Source: Saccharicrinis sp963677245 (lineage in GTDB: Bacteria > Bacteroidota > Bacteroidia > Bacteroidales > Marinilabiliaceae). Taken from it: a DNA stretch of 64,000 bases. The position numbers and the translations under genes were made by a program. The stretch lies in assembly GCA_963677245.1 (NCBI GenBank), contig OY781921.1, positions 3,038,001-3,102,000 on the forward strand. Direction: 5' to 3'. This document shows, piece by piece, positions 42,121-49,939 of this stretch. The notes under the pieces are model-generated. The model saw only the letters and a list, made by a program, of their open reading frames with translations. It did no database searches and was not told where the DNA came from. The first letter of the stretch is position 1. Each line of letters opens with the position of its first letter.

Positions 42121-43350
42121 CTAATTAAATGAATTGAAGTATTTTTTTACAATTACTTTAACAGGATATAAAGTAGCTAAAAAACCAATGGTTATTACAG
42201 TTACAATAGTGGCCAATATATCTCCTAAGTGTAAAGCTATCGGATATGCTTTTACAACAAAACTTCCTCCTCCGGCAAATTTAATAATGCCAAAATGTTG
42301 TTGTACTAAAACCAAAATAATCCCCACACTAACACCGGCAAATACACCTATTAATGAAATTAACCATCCTTCAAGTAAGAATACCCTGGTAACCATTTTT
42401 TGATCGGCACCTAAACTTTTTAGAATTTTGATACCTTCCTTTTTGTCAAAAATCAACATTGACATAGTTCCAATTAAATTAAAGGCAGCAATAACCAGAA
42501 TAAAGCTCAGGATAAGATAAGCCATTATTTTCTCTATTTGAAGCATTTTATGAAAGCCTTCATGCTGTTCTTGCTGGTTTTTAACAGAAAAGGAGCCTCC
42601 CACTATATTTCGAATAACTTCCTGCACTTTACTAATCGATGCACCAGGTTTCAAAGAAATAGCAAGAGCACTAACTTCATCTTTTTTATAATTAAACAGA
42701 CGACGTATTAAATCAATGTCTACCAACAATCGGGAATCATACTCTTGCTGTTTAACCAGAAAAATACCCTTAGGATGAATATAATGAGAATTAAAAGCCT
42801 CAGTAGGTCGCATCAGGTTAATTTTTTTATCCTTTTGCGGCACATAAATTACTAGTGCAGTTAGAAAAGTTAATCGTACATTTAGCTTATCAGCCAATAC
42901 ATATCCGATTGCTCCACCAAAACCATGTTTATCTTTCAGATTAAATTTACCATCTGTCATAATGGTATCAATATGGCTAACCTGTGTAAAGGTAGAATCC
43001 ACCCCCATCACTATTGCCGGTTCCTGTCGCTTGTTATACTTAAGCAATGCATTATCCTCAATTAATGGAGAAATACAGGCTATTTCATCTATTTTCCGTA
43101 TGGCTTCCATATCAAGGGAATCCATAGAAAAGTACTTTCCATCAACCGCTTCTATGCGAATATCAGGATCAAATGATCCATAAAAATCACCAATCAATCC
43201 TTGCAACCCATTAAACACAGAAAGTACAACAAGTAAGGCTACAGAACCCACACCTACTCCAACGATGGAAATAGTGGAGATAACATTAATTATTCCCTTC
43301 GATTTTTTCCCGAACAGAAACTTTAGCGCAATATGTAATGTTAGCTTCAA
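42121..43350 (-). CDS. ABC transporter permease, FtsX-like (LolC/LolE type)
   Basis: The 409-residue protein has the MacB/LolC layout: an N-terminal helix (INVISTISIVGVGVGSVALL), a large periplasmic domain (about residues 45-265), and three C-terminal helices (IMAYLILSFILVIAAFNLIG, LISLIGVFAGVSVGIILVLV, ILATIVTVITIGFLATLYP). LolC/E proteins release lipoproteins from the inner membrane to LolA. The ATPase partner is not adjacent, as is usual in this phylum. It is last in the rbfA-methyltransferase-permease operon (17-nt gap). Confidence 0.85.
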   Translation of the reverse strand: MKLTLHIALKFLFGKKSKGIINVISTISIVGVGVGSVALLVVLSVFNGLQGLIGDFYGSFDPDIRIEAVDGKYFSMDSLDMEAIRKIDEIACISPLIEDNALLKYNKRQEPAIVMGVDSTFTQVSHIDTIMTDGKFNLKDKHGFGGAIGYVLADKLNVRLTFLTALVIYVPQKDKKINLMRPTEAFNSHYIHPKGIFLVKQQEYDSRLLVDIDLIRRLFNYKKDEVSALAISLKPGASISKVQEVIRNIVGGSFSVKNQQEQHEGFHKMLQIEKIMAYLILSFILVIAAFNLIGTMSMLIFDKKEGIKILKSLGADQKMVTRVFLLEGWLISLIGVFAGVSVGIILVLVQQHFGIIKFAGGGSFVVKAYPIALHLGDILATIVTVITIGFLATLYPVKVIVKKYFNSFN

Positions 43351-43367
43351 AAGGGAGTTTAAAACAA

Positions 43368-44195
43368 TTATTTAAATGCCTTTACAATCAAACCTGTTCC
43401 CTTTTTATGAGATATTGAAACATCAAGTATGTTTAATAAAAAAGCAAAAGGAAAGGTAATCAGGTAATAGAACGGTAGTAAAACAAAAAATAGTTTACTC
43501 GCATTTAATAATACAATTGGATATTTCATAGATAGCTTCCATGAAATTTTACCCGGACATCCATACGAATAACGAGCATCTACATTTTTAAATCCTGCCT
43601 TCTTGAGTTTTTGAATTATTTCCTGAAGATTATAACCATCTCGAACATGCTCATCAATAAATCCTGTTACACCATCCTCATGCTCTACTTCATGGTGATG
43701 AGCATCTGATCCACCCTGATCACTTGGTGTTGAGATCAACATCATCCCGCCATGATTCATCGCATGGTAAATATTTTTAAACACGCCCTCATCATCTTCG
43801 ATATGCTCCATTACATCAACAGAAACAACCAAGTCATAAGTCTCTTCTTTTTCGAGTTTAGTTAAATCTGCAAACTCAAATTTAACCTGATCCTGACGGT
43901 TTATTTTAGTAAAAAACTGGTTACAATCTTCTATTTGTTCTGTTTTTACATCAACGCCTGTAATATTCCAACCTTTATTTTTTGATGAGATGTAGTAAAC
44001 GTATTGTCCAAAACCGGAACCTGCATCAAGTACATTAATATCGTGAGGAACCTTTTTTGACCAGGCTTTTATCTCTTTTCGGATATACCAAGAACGCAAT
44101 AAAAGTAAATCAAGCAACTTATAAAATAAAATTCTTAGTGCCGGAGTTTGGTTAAAAACTTTTCCTAAACTCTTTTTTATAGGATCGTATTGCAT
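43368..44195 (-). CDS. Class I SAM-dependent methyltransferase
   Basis: The 275-residue protein has SAM-binding motif I VLDAGSGFGQYVYY (near residue 54), an acidic loop ITGVDVKTEQIEDC (motif II), and DLVVSVDVMEHIEDDEG (motif IV region). Two hydrophobic stretches near the C-terminus (LLNASKLFFVLLPFYYLITF, PFAFLLNILDVSI) suggest membrane association, so a lipid or lipid-linked substrate is possible. It starts 2 nt after rbfA ends. Confidence 0.82.
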   Translation of the reverse strand: MQYDPIKKSLGKVFNQTPALRILFYKLLDLLLLRSWYIRKEIKAWSKKVPHDINVLDAGSGFGQYVYYISSKNKGWNITGVDVKTEQIEDCNQFFTKINRQDQVKFEFADLTKLEKEETYDLVVSVDVMEHIEDDEGVFKNIYHAMNHGGMMLISTPSDQGGSDAHHHEVEHEDGVTGFIDEHVRDGYNLQEIIQKLKKAGFKNVDARYSYGCPGKISWKLSMKYPIVLLNASKLFFVLLPFYYLITFPFAFLLNILDVSISHKKGTGLIVKAFK

Positions 44196-44197
44196 GT

Positions 44198-44536
44198 TTA
44201 TTCTTTTAACAGTCGATCAATATTATCAATATAATCTAGTGAATCATCTACATAAAATTGCAGGTTAGGCACAACCCTAAGTTGCTTACCCACCTTTAAA
44301 CCCAAATGACGCCTGATAGCACTGGTGTTTTCGTCAATTTCATTATAAACTTCCTCTTTCTTTTCAGATGGAAAAATACTAATATATACTTTAGCCAAAC
44401 CTAAATCCGGTGAAATTCTCACTTTTGAAACCGATACCATGGTTCCCATTGTATATGGTTTTGCCTCACGTATAAATATTTCACTCAACTCTTTTTCCAA
44501 CAGGCGAGAAACCTTCTTTTGTCTGGTTGAATCCAT
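44198..44536 (-). CDS. rbfA: Ribosome-binding factor A
   Basis: The 112-residue KH-like protein helps mature the 16S rRNA 5' end in the 30S subunit. Typical start MDSTRQKKVSRLLEKELSEIF, then VSKVRISPDLGLAKVYISIF and LRVVPNLQFYVDDSLDYIDNI. Full length. It heads an operon with a methyltransferase and the FtsX-like permease, an order common in Bacteroidota. Confidence 0.95.
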   Translation of the reverse strand: MDSTRQKKVSRLLEKELSEIFIREAKPYTMGTMVSVSKVRISPDLGLAKVYISIFPSEKKEEVYNEIDENTSAIRRHLGLKVGKQLRVVPNLQFYVDDSLDYIDNIDRLLKE

Positions 44537-44609
44537 TGCTTAAATTATTTAACCCACGAAAATAAAATTTTTCGTTTGATTTACTACACTTATAAAAATG
44601 ATTCCTTAA

Positions 44610-44855
44610 TTAAGGAACCGGATCATGCCCATGTCCACCCCAAGGATTACAGCTTAAAATGCGCTTAATAGCTAAATACGTCCCTTTAAAAGGACCATGC
44701 TTTTTTAGTGCCTGAATACTATATGTTGAACAAGTTGGTGTGTATCTACACGAAGCTCCTAACATCGGAGACAAAACATGTTGATATATTTTAATAGGTA
44801 TAATTAAAATAACCACCAGTCCCTTTTTTATATAGAAGAACAGTTTACTCAGCAT
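44610..44855 (-). CDS. yidD: Membrane protein insertion efficiency factor YidD
   Basis: The 81-residue protein has the full family signature: IYQHVLSPMLGASCRYTPTC, CSTYSIQALKKHGPFKG and the Cys/Trp/Gly-rich end CNPWGGHGHDPVP. It helps YidC insert proteins into the inner membrane. It overlaps the rnpA 3' end by 11 nt, the usual rnpA-yidD pairing; rpmH is not next to them. Confidence 0.95.
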   Translation of the reverse strand: MLSKLFFYIKKGLVVILIIPIKIYQHVLSPMLGASCRYTPTCSTYSIQALKKHGPFKGTYLAIKRILSCNPWGGHGHDPVP

Positions 44856-45276
44856 CCTTTTCTACATCATTACTATTGTCATTTAACCTTTGCGACAATT
44901 TGCTCAAGGCTTTTTTCATTCCCTTCCGAAAATTTGCATATGGAAGCAAATCTCCGGAAATATAAACCATGGCAAAGGCAATTTGTTGATCAGATTCCTC
45001 CAGACACGTTAAAAAGTTATTTCTAATTAGACGATAAGCTTCGCGACTTCTTCTTTTTATAAGATTTCGCTTCACCGCTCTTTTAAACTTTTTTTTAGAC
45101 ACACTAAACATTACCTGGGCAGAAACATCTTCCGGCAATTCCGTTTTTAAATAAATTACTCTAAACGGAAAACTAACAAATGAAGAACCCTGACTAAATA
45201 ACTTTTCTATTACATAGTGGTTACAAAGTTTATCTTTCTTAGGAAACTTAAATGATTCTTGTTGCATTAATTCCAT
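44845..45276 (-). CDS. rnpA: Ribonuclease P protein component
   Basis: The 143-residue protein binds RNase P RNA and aids tRNA 5' maturation. The conserved motif is KKKFKRAVKRNLIKRRSREAYR (in two parts: KKKFKRAVKRNL, IKRRSREAYR), preceded by FRVIYLKTELPEDVSAQVMFSVS. A second ATG three codons in (45267) is an equally good start. A terminator hairpin ends 17 nt upstream of the start codon. Confidence 0.93.
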   Translation of the reverse strand: MELMQQESFKFPKKDKLCNHYVIEKLFSQGSSFVSFPFRVIYLKTELPEDVSAQVMFSVSKKKFKRAVKRNLIKRRSREAYRLIRNNFLTCLEESDQQIAFAMVYISGDLLPYANFRKGMKKALSKLSQRLNDNSNDVEKDAE

Positions 45277-45292
45277 TTAGGTAAACGAAAAA

Positions 45293-45314
45293 AAGGGCAT
45301 TAAAAAATGCCCTT
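45293..45314 (-). terminator. Intrinsic terminator between hemD and rnpA
   Basis: A 9-bp perfect stem (AAGGGCATT/AATGCCCTT) with a 4-nt loop; on the minus strand it is followed by a run of eight Ts. Confidence 0.82.
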
Positions 45315-45341
45315 CTCTATATCTTGATACAAAAAGACGGA

Positions 45342-46094
45342 TTACTTATTGGCCTTATTGTATTTTTTTATGTACTGCTCAAGAGCCATTGTCATAGATG
45401 GAGCCTGAGGCATTGGTGCCTGAATATCTAAACGATATCCTGCATCAGTAACTGCCTTTGCAGTTGCCGGACCAAAAGATGCAATTTTAGTTTCTTTTTG
45501 ATCCCATCCAGGAAAATTTTGCAACAAACTGGCAATTCCTGAAGGACTAAAGAAAACCAAAATATCGTAATCGATATCCTTAAGGTCACTTAAATCACTA
45601 CTTACTGTTCTATACAAGATAGCTTTAGAGTACTTAATCTTGTTTTTATCCAAAAGATCAGGAATCTCCTGCTTATGAATATCCGACAAAGGAACAAGGA
45701 ACGTTTCGTCTTTGTGCTTTTTAATCACTTCAATTAAATCAGGAAATTTACCTGTTGAATGAAAGATTTTACGCTTACGATACACAATATACTTTTGTAA
45801 ATAGTAAGCTGTTGCTTCTGAAATACAGAAATATTTCATAGAATCAGGAACAGTAACACGCATTTCTTCTGCTACTCTAAAGAAATTATCTATTGCTGTT
45901 CTACTGGTGAAAATAACCGCTGTATGATCCAAAAGATTTACTTTTTGGCCGCGGAATTCTTTTGTGGGTACACTCTCTACTTGAATAAATGGACGAAAAT
46001 CAATTTTTACATTGTTCTTATCTGCCAATTCAAAATAAGGAGACTTCTCTGTTTTCGGTTTTGGTTGAGAAACCAGTATTCTTTTAATCTTCAA
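45342..46094 (-). CDS. hemD: Uroporphyrinogen-III synthase
   Basis: The 250-residue protein fits HemD: two Rossmann-like halves with HTAVIFTSRTAIDNFFRVAEE, FLVPLSDIHKQEIPDLLDKNK, YDILVFFSPSGIASLLQNFP and IASFGPATAKAVTDAGYRLDIQAP (the last in parts: IASFGPATAKAVTDAG). HemD closes hydroxymethylbilane to uroporphyrinogen III in the cytoplasm. It lies 34 nt after a DUF4271 gene, the common Bacteroidota arrangement, and ends in a strong terminator. Confidence 0.9.
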   Translation of the reverse strand: MKIKRILVSQPKPKTEKSPYFELADKNNVKIDFRPFIQVESVPTKEFRGQKVNLLDHTAVIFTSRTAIDNFFRVAEEMRVTVPDSMKYFCISEATAYYLQKYIVYRKRKIFHSTGKFPDLIEVIKKHKDETFLVPLSDIHKQEIPDLLDKNKIKYSKAILYRTVSSDLSDLKDIDYDILVFFSPSGIASLLQNFPGWDQKETKIASFGPATAKAVTDAGYRLDIQAPMPQAPSMTMALEQYIKKYNKANK

Positions 46095-46128
46095 AACGCT
46101 TCCTTTTATATCCCACCGATTCTAATGT

Positions 46129-47334
46129 CTATTTAACGAGAATGTTATACATTACAATCAATGGCAAAATTTCTAGGGCACAAAGATACAAAAACATGTA
46201 AAATAATGAAGCGGGATTTTTTAAAATAATTGCAAAGCCTTTAAATAATTGTATTAAATACAGTAAAATAAACATGATTATACCTGTATTAAACAATATA
46301 GTATGGACAGACTCCTCAATATAAGGTACAACAAGAATAATAGGAAGTATTATAATACCGAACACCTTATCGTACAAACTTCCGTAAAAGAGATATTCTT
46401 TGGTATCTTGTTCATTCTCGAAAACAAATCCTACAAAACGATAAGCTATACCTTTTACTAAGCCAAAACAAAACACCAAAGCCATGGTTATAGGAATTAA
46501 CACCAAGCTATGACCAAATTGCGTAGGTATGTTTTTATATACAATTAGCTGATATATAAAAAGTGACGTATTAAAAAGAAAAAGAAAATTTAATGTAAAT
46601 GCGGCTTTTTTATTCCTCAGCGAATCCTCTTTTTGCATTTTACGAGCATACTGACTAAACAATACAGCTGAAAATAATTCTTGCAGATATTTAAAATTGA
46701 TAATGCGAACAAATCCGGTTAAGGCTACAGAAAAAAGTAGTAATCCGGTTAAAACATCTCTCCCCGAAGCAATATGTTGAATTTCATTTACAGAATCTTC
46801 CATAACAGGCTCCACAATAGTTTCAACAAGTAATGTGTCTTTTAGCGACATCATCATGGAATCCTCAGCTACATCAGCACTATCTCTTTGCCCTATATCA
46901 GGCTTACTAATTTCATTTCCAATAACATTTAATGAATCGCTACCTTCTACAACTATACTTTCTTCTCTCTGTTGAGGCCTGTTTAATTGCACTTCCTTAC
47001 TAATGCCAACCCTTTGTTTGTTCGTTTGCGGCAAGGGGTATAAAAAATCTTTAACTAAGGTATTTTCTATTATCCCTTGTTGCTCTGCTACCTTTGTCTT
47101 CAGGTTGAAAGCAATGGAATCTTCTTCCGAAGGGGTAAAAGCTTCAGCTTGTTTTTCTACAGCAGTATTCTGTCTCCTAAACCTAGCTGGTGTAGCCGGA
47201 ATTTCATTTATACGAGGGCTTGTTGCGTTTAACTTAACACTATCAGGCTTTACAACAGGAATACTTAGGGAAGGCTGATTAACCTGTTCCTTACTTTGAT
47301 TTGTATTCACGATGCTGACTTCTGATTGGTTCAT
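46129..47334 (-). CDS. DUF4271 integral membrane protein
   Basis: The 401-residue protein has a long hydrophilic N-terminal half rich in Glu, Ser and Val (about residues 1-185) and then six hydrophobic helices (for example VLTGLLLFSVALTGFVRIIN, LVLIPITMALVFCFGLVKG, FYMFLYLCALEILPLIVMY), with FSQYARKMQKEDSL between the first two. This is the DUF4271 layout. Function is unknown, but the position next to hemD is well conserved in the phylum. Promoter element TATTTTTG lies just upstream. Confidence 0.85.
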   Translation of the reverse strand: MNQSEVSIVNTNQSKEQVNQPSLSIPVVKPDSVKLNATSPRINEIPATPARFRRQNTAVEKQAEAFTPSEEDSIAFNLKTKVAEQQGIIENTLVKDFLYPLPQTNKQRVGISKEVQLNRPQQREESIVVEGSDSLNVIGNEISKPDIGQRDSADVAEDSMMMSLKDTLLVETIVEPVMEDSVNEIQHIASGRDVLTGLLLFSVALTGFVRIINFKYLQELFSAVLFSQYARKMQKEDSLRNKKAAFTLNFLFLFNTSLFIYQLIVYKNIPTQFGHSLVLIPITMALVFCFGLVKGIAYRFVGFVFENEQDTKEYLFYGSLYDKVFGIIILPIILVVPYIEESVHTILFNTGIIMFILLYLIQLFKGFAIILKNPASLFYMFLYLCALEILPLIVMYNILVK

Positions 47335-47347
47335 GTTATGTTTTTTG

Positions 47348-47355
47348 CAAAAATA
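47348..47355 (-). promoter_or_regulatory. Promoter -7 element for the DUF4271-hemD unit
   Basis: On the minus strand TATTTTTG (TAnnTTTG), only 14 nt before the start codon, implying a leader of a few nucleotides. Confidence 0.45.
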
Positions 47356-47385
47356 TAAATTTATCTTTTCCTTAAACAGGCAGTT

Positions 47386-47967
47386 TTACATACTCGCAAT
47401 TTTTATTGCATCATTATGCCACATGTTTTCCTGAAAGATAGCTTGTATAGCCTGTTCTGGTTTCTCAACAACCGTCCATAACTGACCATGTTCATTTCTC
47501 ATGAAATTTTCCTGAATCATTTTATCCAACATATCAATTAATGGATTGAAAAATTTATTGGTATTGAGTAAAATAACTGGCTTATTAAATAGACCTAATT
47601 TCTTGTTTGATAACACTTCAAATAGTTCTTCCATAGTACCAGTGCTTCCGGGAAGTGCAATAACTGCATCCACATCTTTCACCAAAAGTTCTTTACGTTG
47701 CGCCATGGAATCTACATGAATCATATCTTTTACACCTTTATGCTCCCATTCAACCTCAACCATAAAACGTGGAATAATTCCAGATACTTCACCTCCTAAT
47801 TCCAACATAGAATCAGCAATAGTTCCCATTAAGCCCACTGCTCCGCCTCCGTAATTCATGGCTAAATTATTTTTAACCAATAACTCACCCAAGTGCTTTG
47901 CATGATCAGTATAAACCTGATTTACTTTTGAGCTGGATGCACAAAAAACACAAACTCTATTATTCAT
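47386..47967 (-). CDS. LOG-family (TIGR00730) nucleoside 5'-monophosphate phosphoribohydrolase-like protein
   Basis: The ATG at 47967 (MNNRVCVFCASSSKVNQ) is preferred; the frame extends upstream to 48030 but there it runs into the preceding gene. The 193-residue Rossmann protein has the family motifs MNYGGGAVGLMGTIADSML, SMAQRKELL and LPGSTGTMEELFE. The usual PGGxGTxxE active-site loop has Ser in place of the second Gly. Related enzymes cleave the N-glycosidic bond of nucleoside monophosphates (LonelyGuy) or act as pyrimidine/purine 5'-nucleotide nucleosidases. It follows the DUF417-like gene closely. Confidence 0.85.
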   Translation of the reverse strand: MNNRVCVFCASSSKVNQVYTDHAKHLGELLVKNNLAMNYGGGAVGLMGTIADSMLELGGEVSGIIPRFMVEVEWEHKGVKDMIHVDSMAQRKELLVKDVDAVIALPGSTGTMEELFEVLSNKKLGLFNKPVILLNTNKFFNPLIDMLDKMIQENFMRNEHGQLWTVVEKPEQAIQAIFQENMWHNDAIKIASM

Positions 47968-47992
47968 CTTGCTTATCTTTTTAATAGTTCCT

Positions 47993-48433
47993 TTACATAC
48001 TATCTCCAACACACCAGGCTGCAGCCCCAAAGAGCACCAGATCCTTTAAAATGGTTTGCCCTATTTTACTCAGTTCAGGAAATCCATAACCCATTTGCCA
48101 AACTACATTTGAGGTAAATAATAATGAAATACTAAATAAGAAAATAATGGCTGCTGCAACTCCACCCCAAAATGACAAAGGTTTAGATACAGCTTTAAGC
48201 ATAATGAAAACACCTATTAAAATTTGCAAATAGGCCACTATTTGGTTTAACGCATATGGAGTTATATATTTTAAAATCCACGCCATATATCCACCTGATA
48301 TTAGTTGGTGGGTATACTCAGCCTCTGAATTCTTAAATTTTAAGAATCCAAGCCAGATTATAACAATCCCCAATCCATATCTTAAAATAAAGACACCCAA
48401 GGTCTTTAATAACTTACTTATAAAACTTTTCAT
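47993..48433 (-). CDS. YkgB/DUF417-like membrane protein
   Basis: The 146-residue product has four hydrophobic segments: FILRYGLGIVIIWLGFLKF, IVAYLQILIGVFIMLKAV, FWGGVAAAIIFLFSISLLF and ILKDLVLFGAAAWC. The motif GYMAWILKYITPYALN and the length resemble DUF417 (YkgB/RclC), inner-membrane proteins linked to reactive-chlorine stress in enterics. The function here is open. The next gene starts 25 nt after its stop. Confidence 0.7.
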   Translation of the reverse strand: MKSFISKLLKTLGVFILRYGLGIVIIWLGFLKFKNSEAEYTHQLISGGYMAWILKYITPYALNQIVAYLQILIGVFIMLKAVSKPLSFWGGVAAAIIFLFSISLLFTSNVVWQMGYGFPELSKIGQTILKDLVLFGAAAWCVGDSM

Positions 48434-48597
48434 GTGTCTATATTGTATTTAATTCTCACATAGAACTCGCCAAATTAGTTATTCAAGTGTGTGAGAGGTT
48501 TCTCTCATGGCTAGTTTCATGTGCTTATTTTTTTTCCAATTATATGAATACCGTCAACTTTTCAAGTTTTTATATAATCTTAAAAGGATTACCGAAC

Positions 48598-48975
48598 CTA
48601 TTTTCTATAACGTATTTCTCTTCCAAAAGGCGTTAAAGCGATGGAAGCCAATTTAAAATGCTGTCTTCCAAAAGGAATTCCAATAATGGTTATACTTAGT
48701 AAAATACCCCAAAATAAATGCGACAACGCAATCCAAATACCTCCTACTAAAATCCAAAGTACATTCATTATTACAGAAAGACAACCAGATGCATGTTCGG
48801 TTTGCACCGCTTCGCGACCAAATGGCCAAATAGCAAGACTCGCCAACTTTAAGGTTTGAATACCAAAGGGTATACCCACAATAGATATCATTAAAAAAAG
48901 GCTCGCAATCAAATATTCAATGGCAATCATAAAGCCCCCAAATAATAACCAAATTATATTTCCAAGTAAAGACAT
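48598..48975 (-). CDS. YccF-domain inner-membrane protein
   Basis: The 125-residue protein consists of two YccF (DUF307) repeats: LGNIIWLLFGGFMIAIEYL ... SIVGIPFGIQTLKLASLAIW PFGR, then VLWILVGGIWIALSHLFWG ... IIGIPFGRQHFKLASIALTPFGR. The repeated GIPFGxQxxKLASxAxxPFGR element is diagnostic. YccF proteins are small inner-membrane proteins without a firm function. It appears monocistronic; the 164-bp and 92-bp spacers around it hold nothing I can name. Confidence 0.9.
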   Translation of the reverse strand: MSLLGNIIWLLFGGFMIAIEYLIASLFLMISIVGIPFGIQTLKLASLAIWPFGREAVQTEHASGCLSVIMNVLWILVGGIWIALSHLFWGILLSITIIGIPFGRQHFKLASIALTPFGREIRYRK

Positions 48976-49067
48976 TTTTTCTTTCGAAGATAGCGATTCT
49001 TAAAATGTGAGCAAACATTACAGGCAATACCTAAATTAAAAGAGTTGTCTTGATTTTTTTTGTTTTC

Positions 49068-49820
49068 TTAAAACAAGGTATTTTCCTGTAACTCCGGATA
49101 ACAATAAGGTTCTGAAGCTTGGCTACTATTTCCCGGACTTAGCTTACCTTTTAAAGGTAAAACCGAATAAGCTTCCAGTTTTTGATCTATAGAATGATGT
49201 AAAATAGATGCAAGTTTAGTAGTGTTAAATCCAGAATTTAACCAACTTATTTCCGTTTCTGTATTTAAGATTAATGGCGTTCGGGCTTCCTTATTTTTAG
49301 GATTATTATGAATCTTTTTTACAACCCCTTCTGCCTTGTTCGTAACTATTGTTACTGTCGGTTGACCTTGATACATGTCCCACAACCCTGCAAATACCAT
49401 TGGTTCTTTATCCTTATACTGGATATAAAAAGGATAGGCTTTACCATTTTTATAATGATAATCATAAAACCCATCCACCATGATTAAACAGCGCTGATCA
49501 ATTGCCGCCTTTTTAAAAGAAGGCTTATCAAAAATTGTCTCTCCCCGCGCATTTAGCGTTTTGTTCTGAATTTGTGCTGCTTGTTCATCACTTCTTACCC
49601 AATGCGGAATTAATCCCCAGGGAATAAATTCAGGAATCAATGGGGTACAATCACGAAAAACCAGGAGCTTAGGGTGTGAAAAACCCGATGCAGCATATTG
49701 TGCTTGCAAATTAAAACTTTCCAAATCCTTTTCTATTCGGCTGATATCATCAGGTCTATCCCCTCTTCTTTTGGCATACTTCAGTTTCTTTTGCGTTATA
49801 TATTTTACAGTAAAACACAT
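49068..49820 (-). CDS. SOS response-associated peptidase (SRAP/YedK, HMCES family)
   Basis: The 250-residue protein starts MCFTV, placing the catalytic Cys at position 2 after Met removal. It has WGLIPHWVRSDEQAAQ, LNARGETIFDKPSFKKA, RCLIMVDGFYDYHYKNGK and a C-terminal His loop IHNNPKNKEARTPLIL. SRAP proteins form a thiazolidine crosslink with abasic sites in single-stranded DNA and protect them. Complete in length. Monocistronic, divergent from the phosphorelay genes. Confidence 0.9.
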   Translation of the reverse strand: MCFTVKYITQKKLKYAKRRGDRPDDISRIEKDLESFNLQAQYAASGFSHPKLLVFRDCTPLIPEFIPWGLIPHWVRSDEQAAQIQNKTLNARGETIFDKPSFKKAAIDQRCLIMVDGFYDYHYKNGKAYPFYIQYKDKEPMVFAGLWDMYQGQPTVTIVTNKAEGVVKKIHNNPKNKEARTPLILNTETEISWLNSGFNTTKLASILHHSIDQKLEAYSVLPLKGKLSPGNSSQASEPYCYPELQENTLF

Positions 49821-49939
49821 ATCATACTTAATTTTATAATTCTATCATCTTTTAAAATCCATAACAATAAGTCTAAACACTAGAATAACATTCTATTATT
49901 GATTAAAAAAATTATAATTTTAATGCAAGTTTTATTTCT

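Noticed and set aside
47968..48030. N-terminal extension of the LOG-family protein
   Set aside because: It overlaps the 3' end of the DUF417-like gene, and the Rossmann fold begins at the ATG at 47967.
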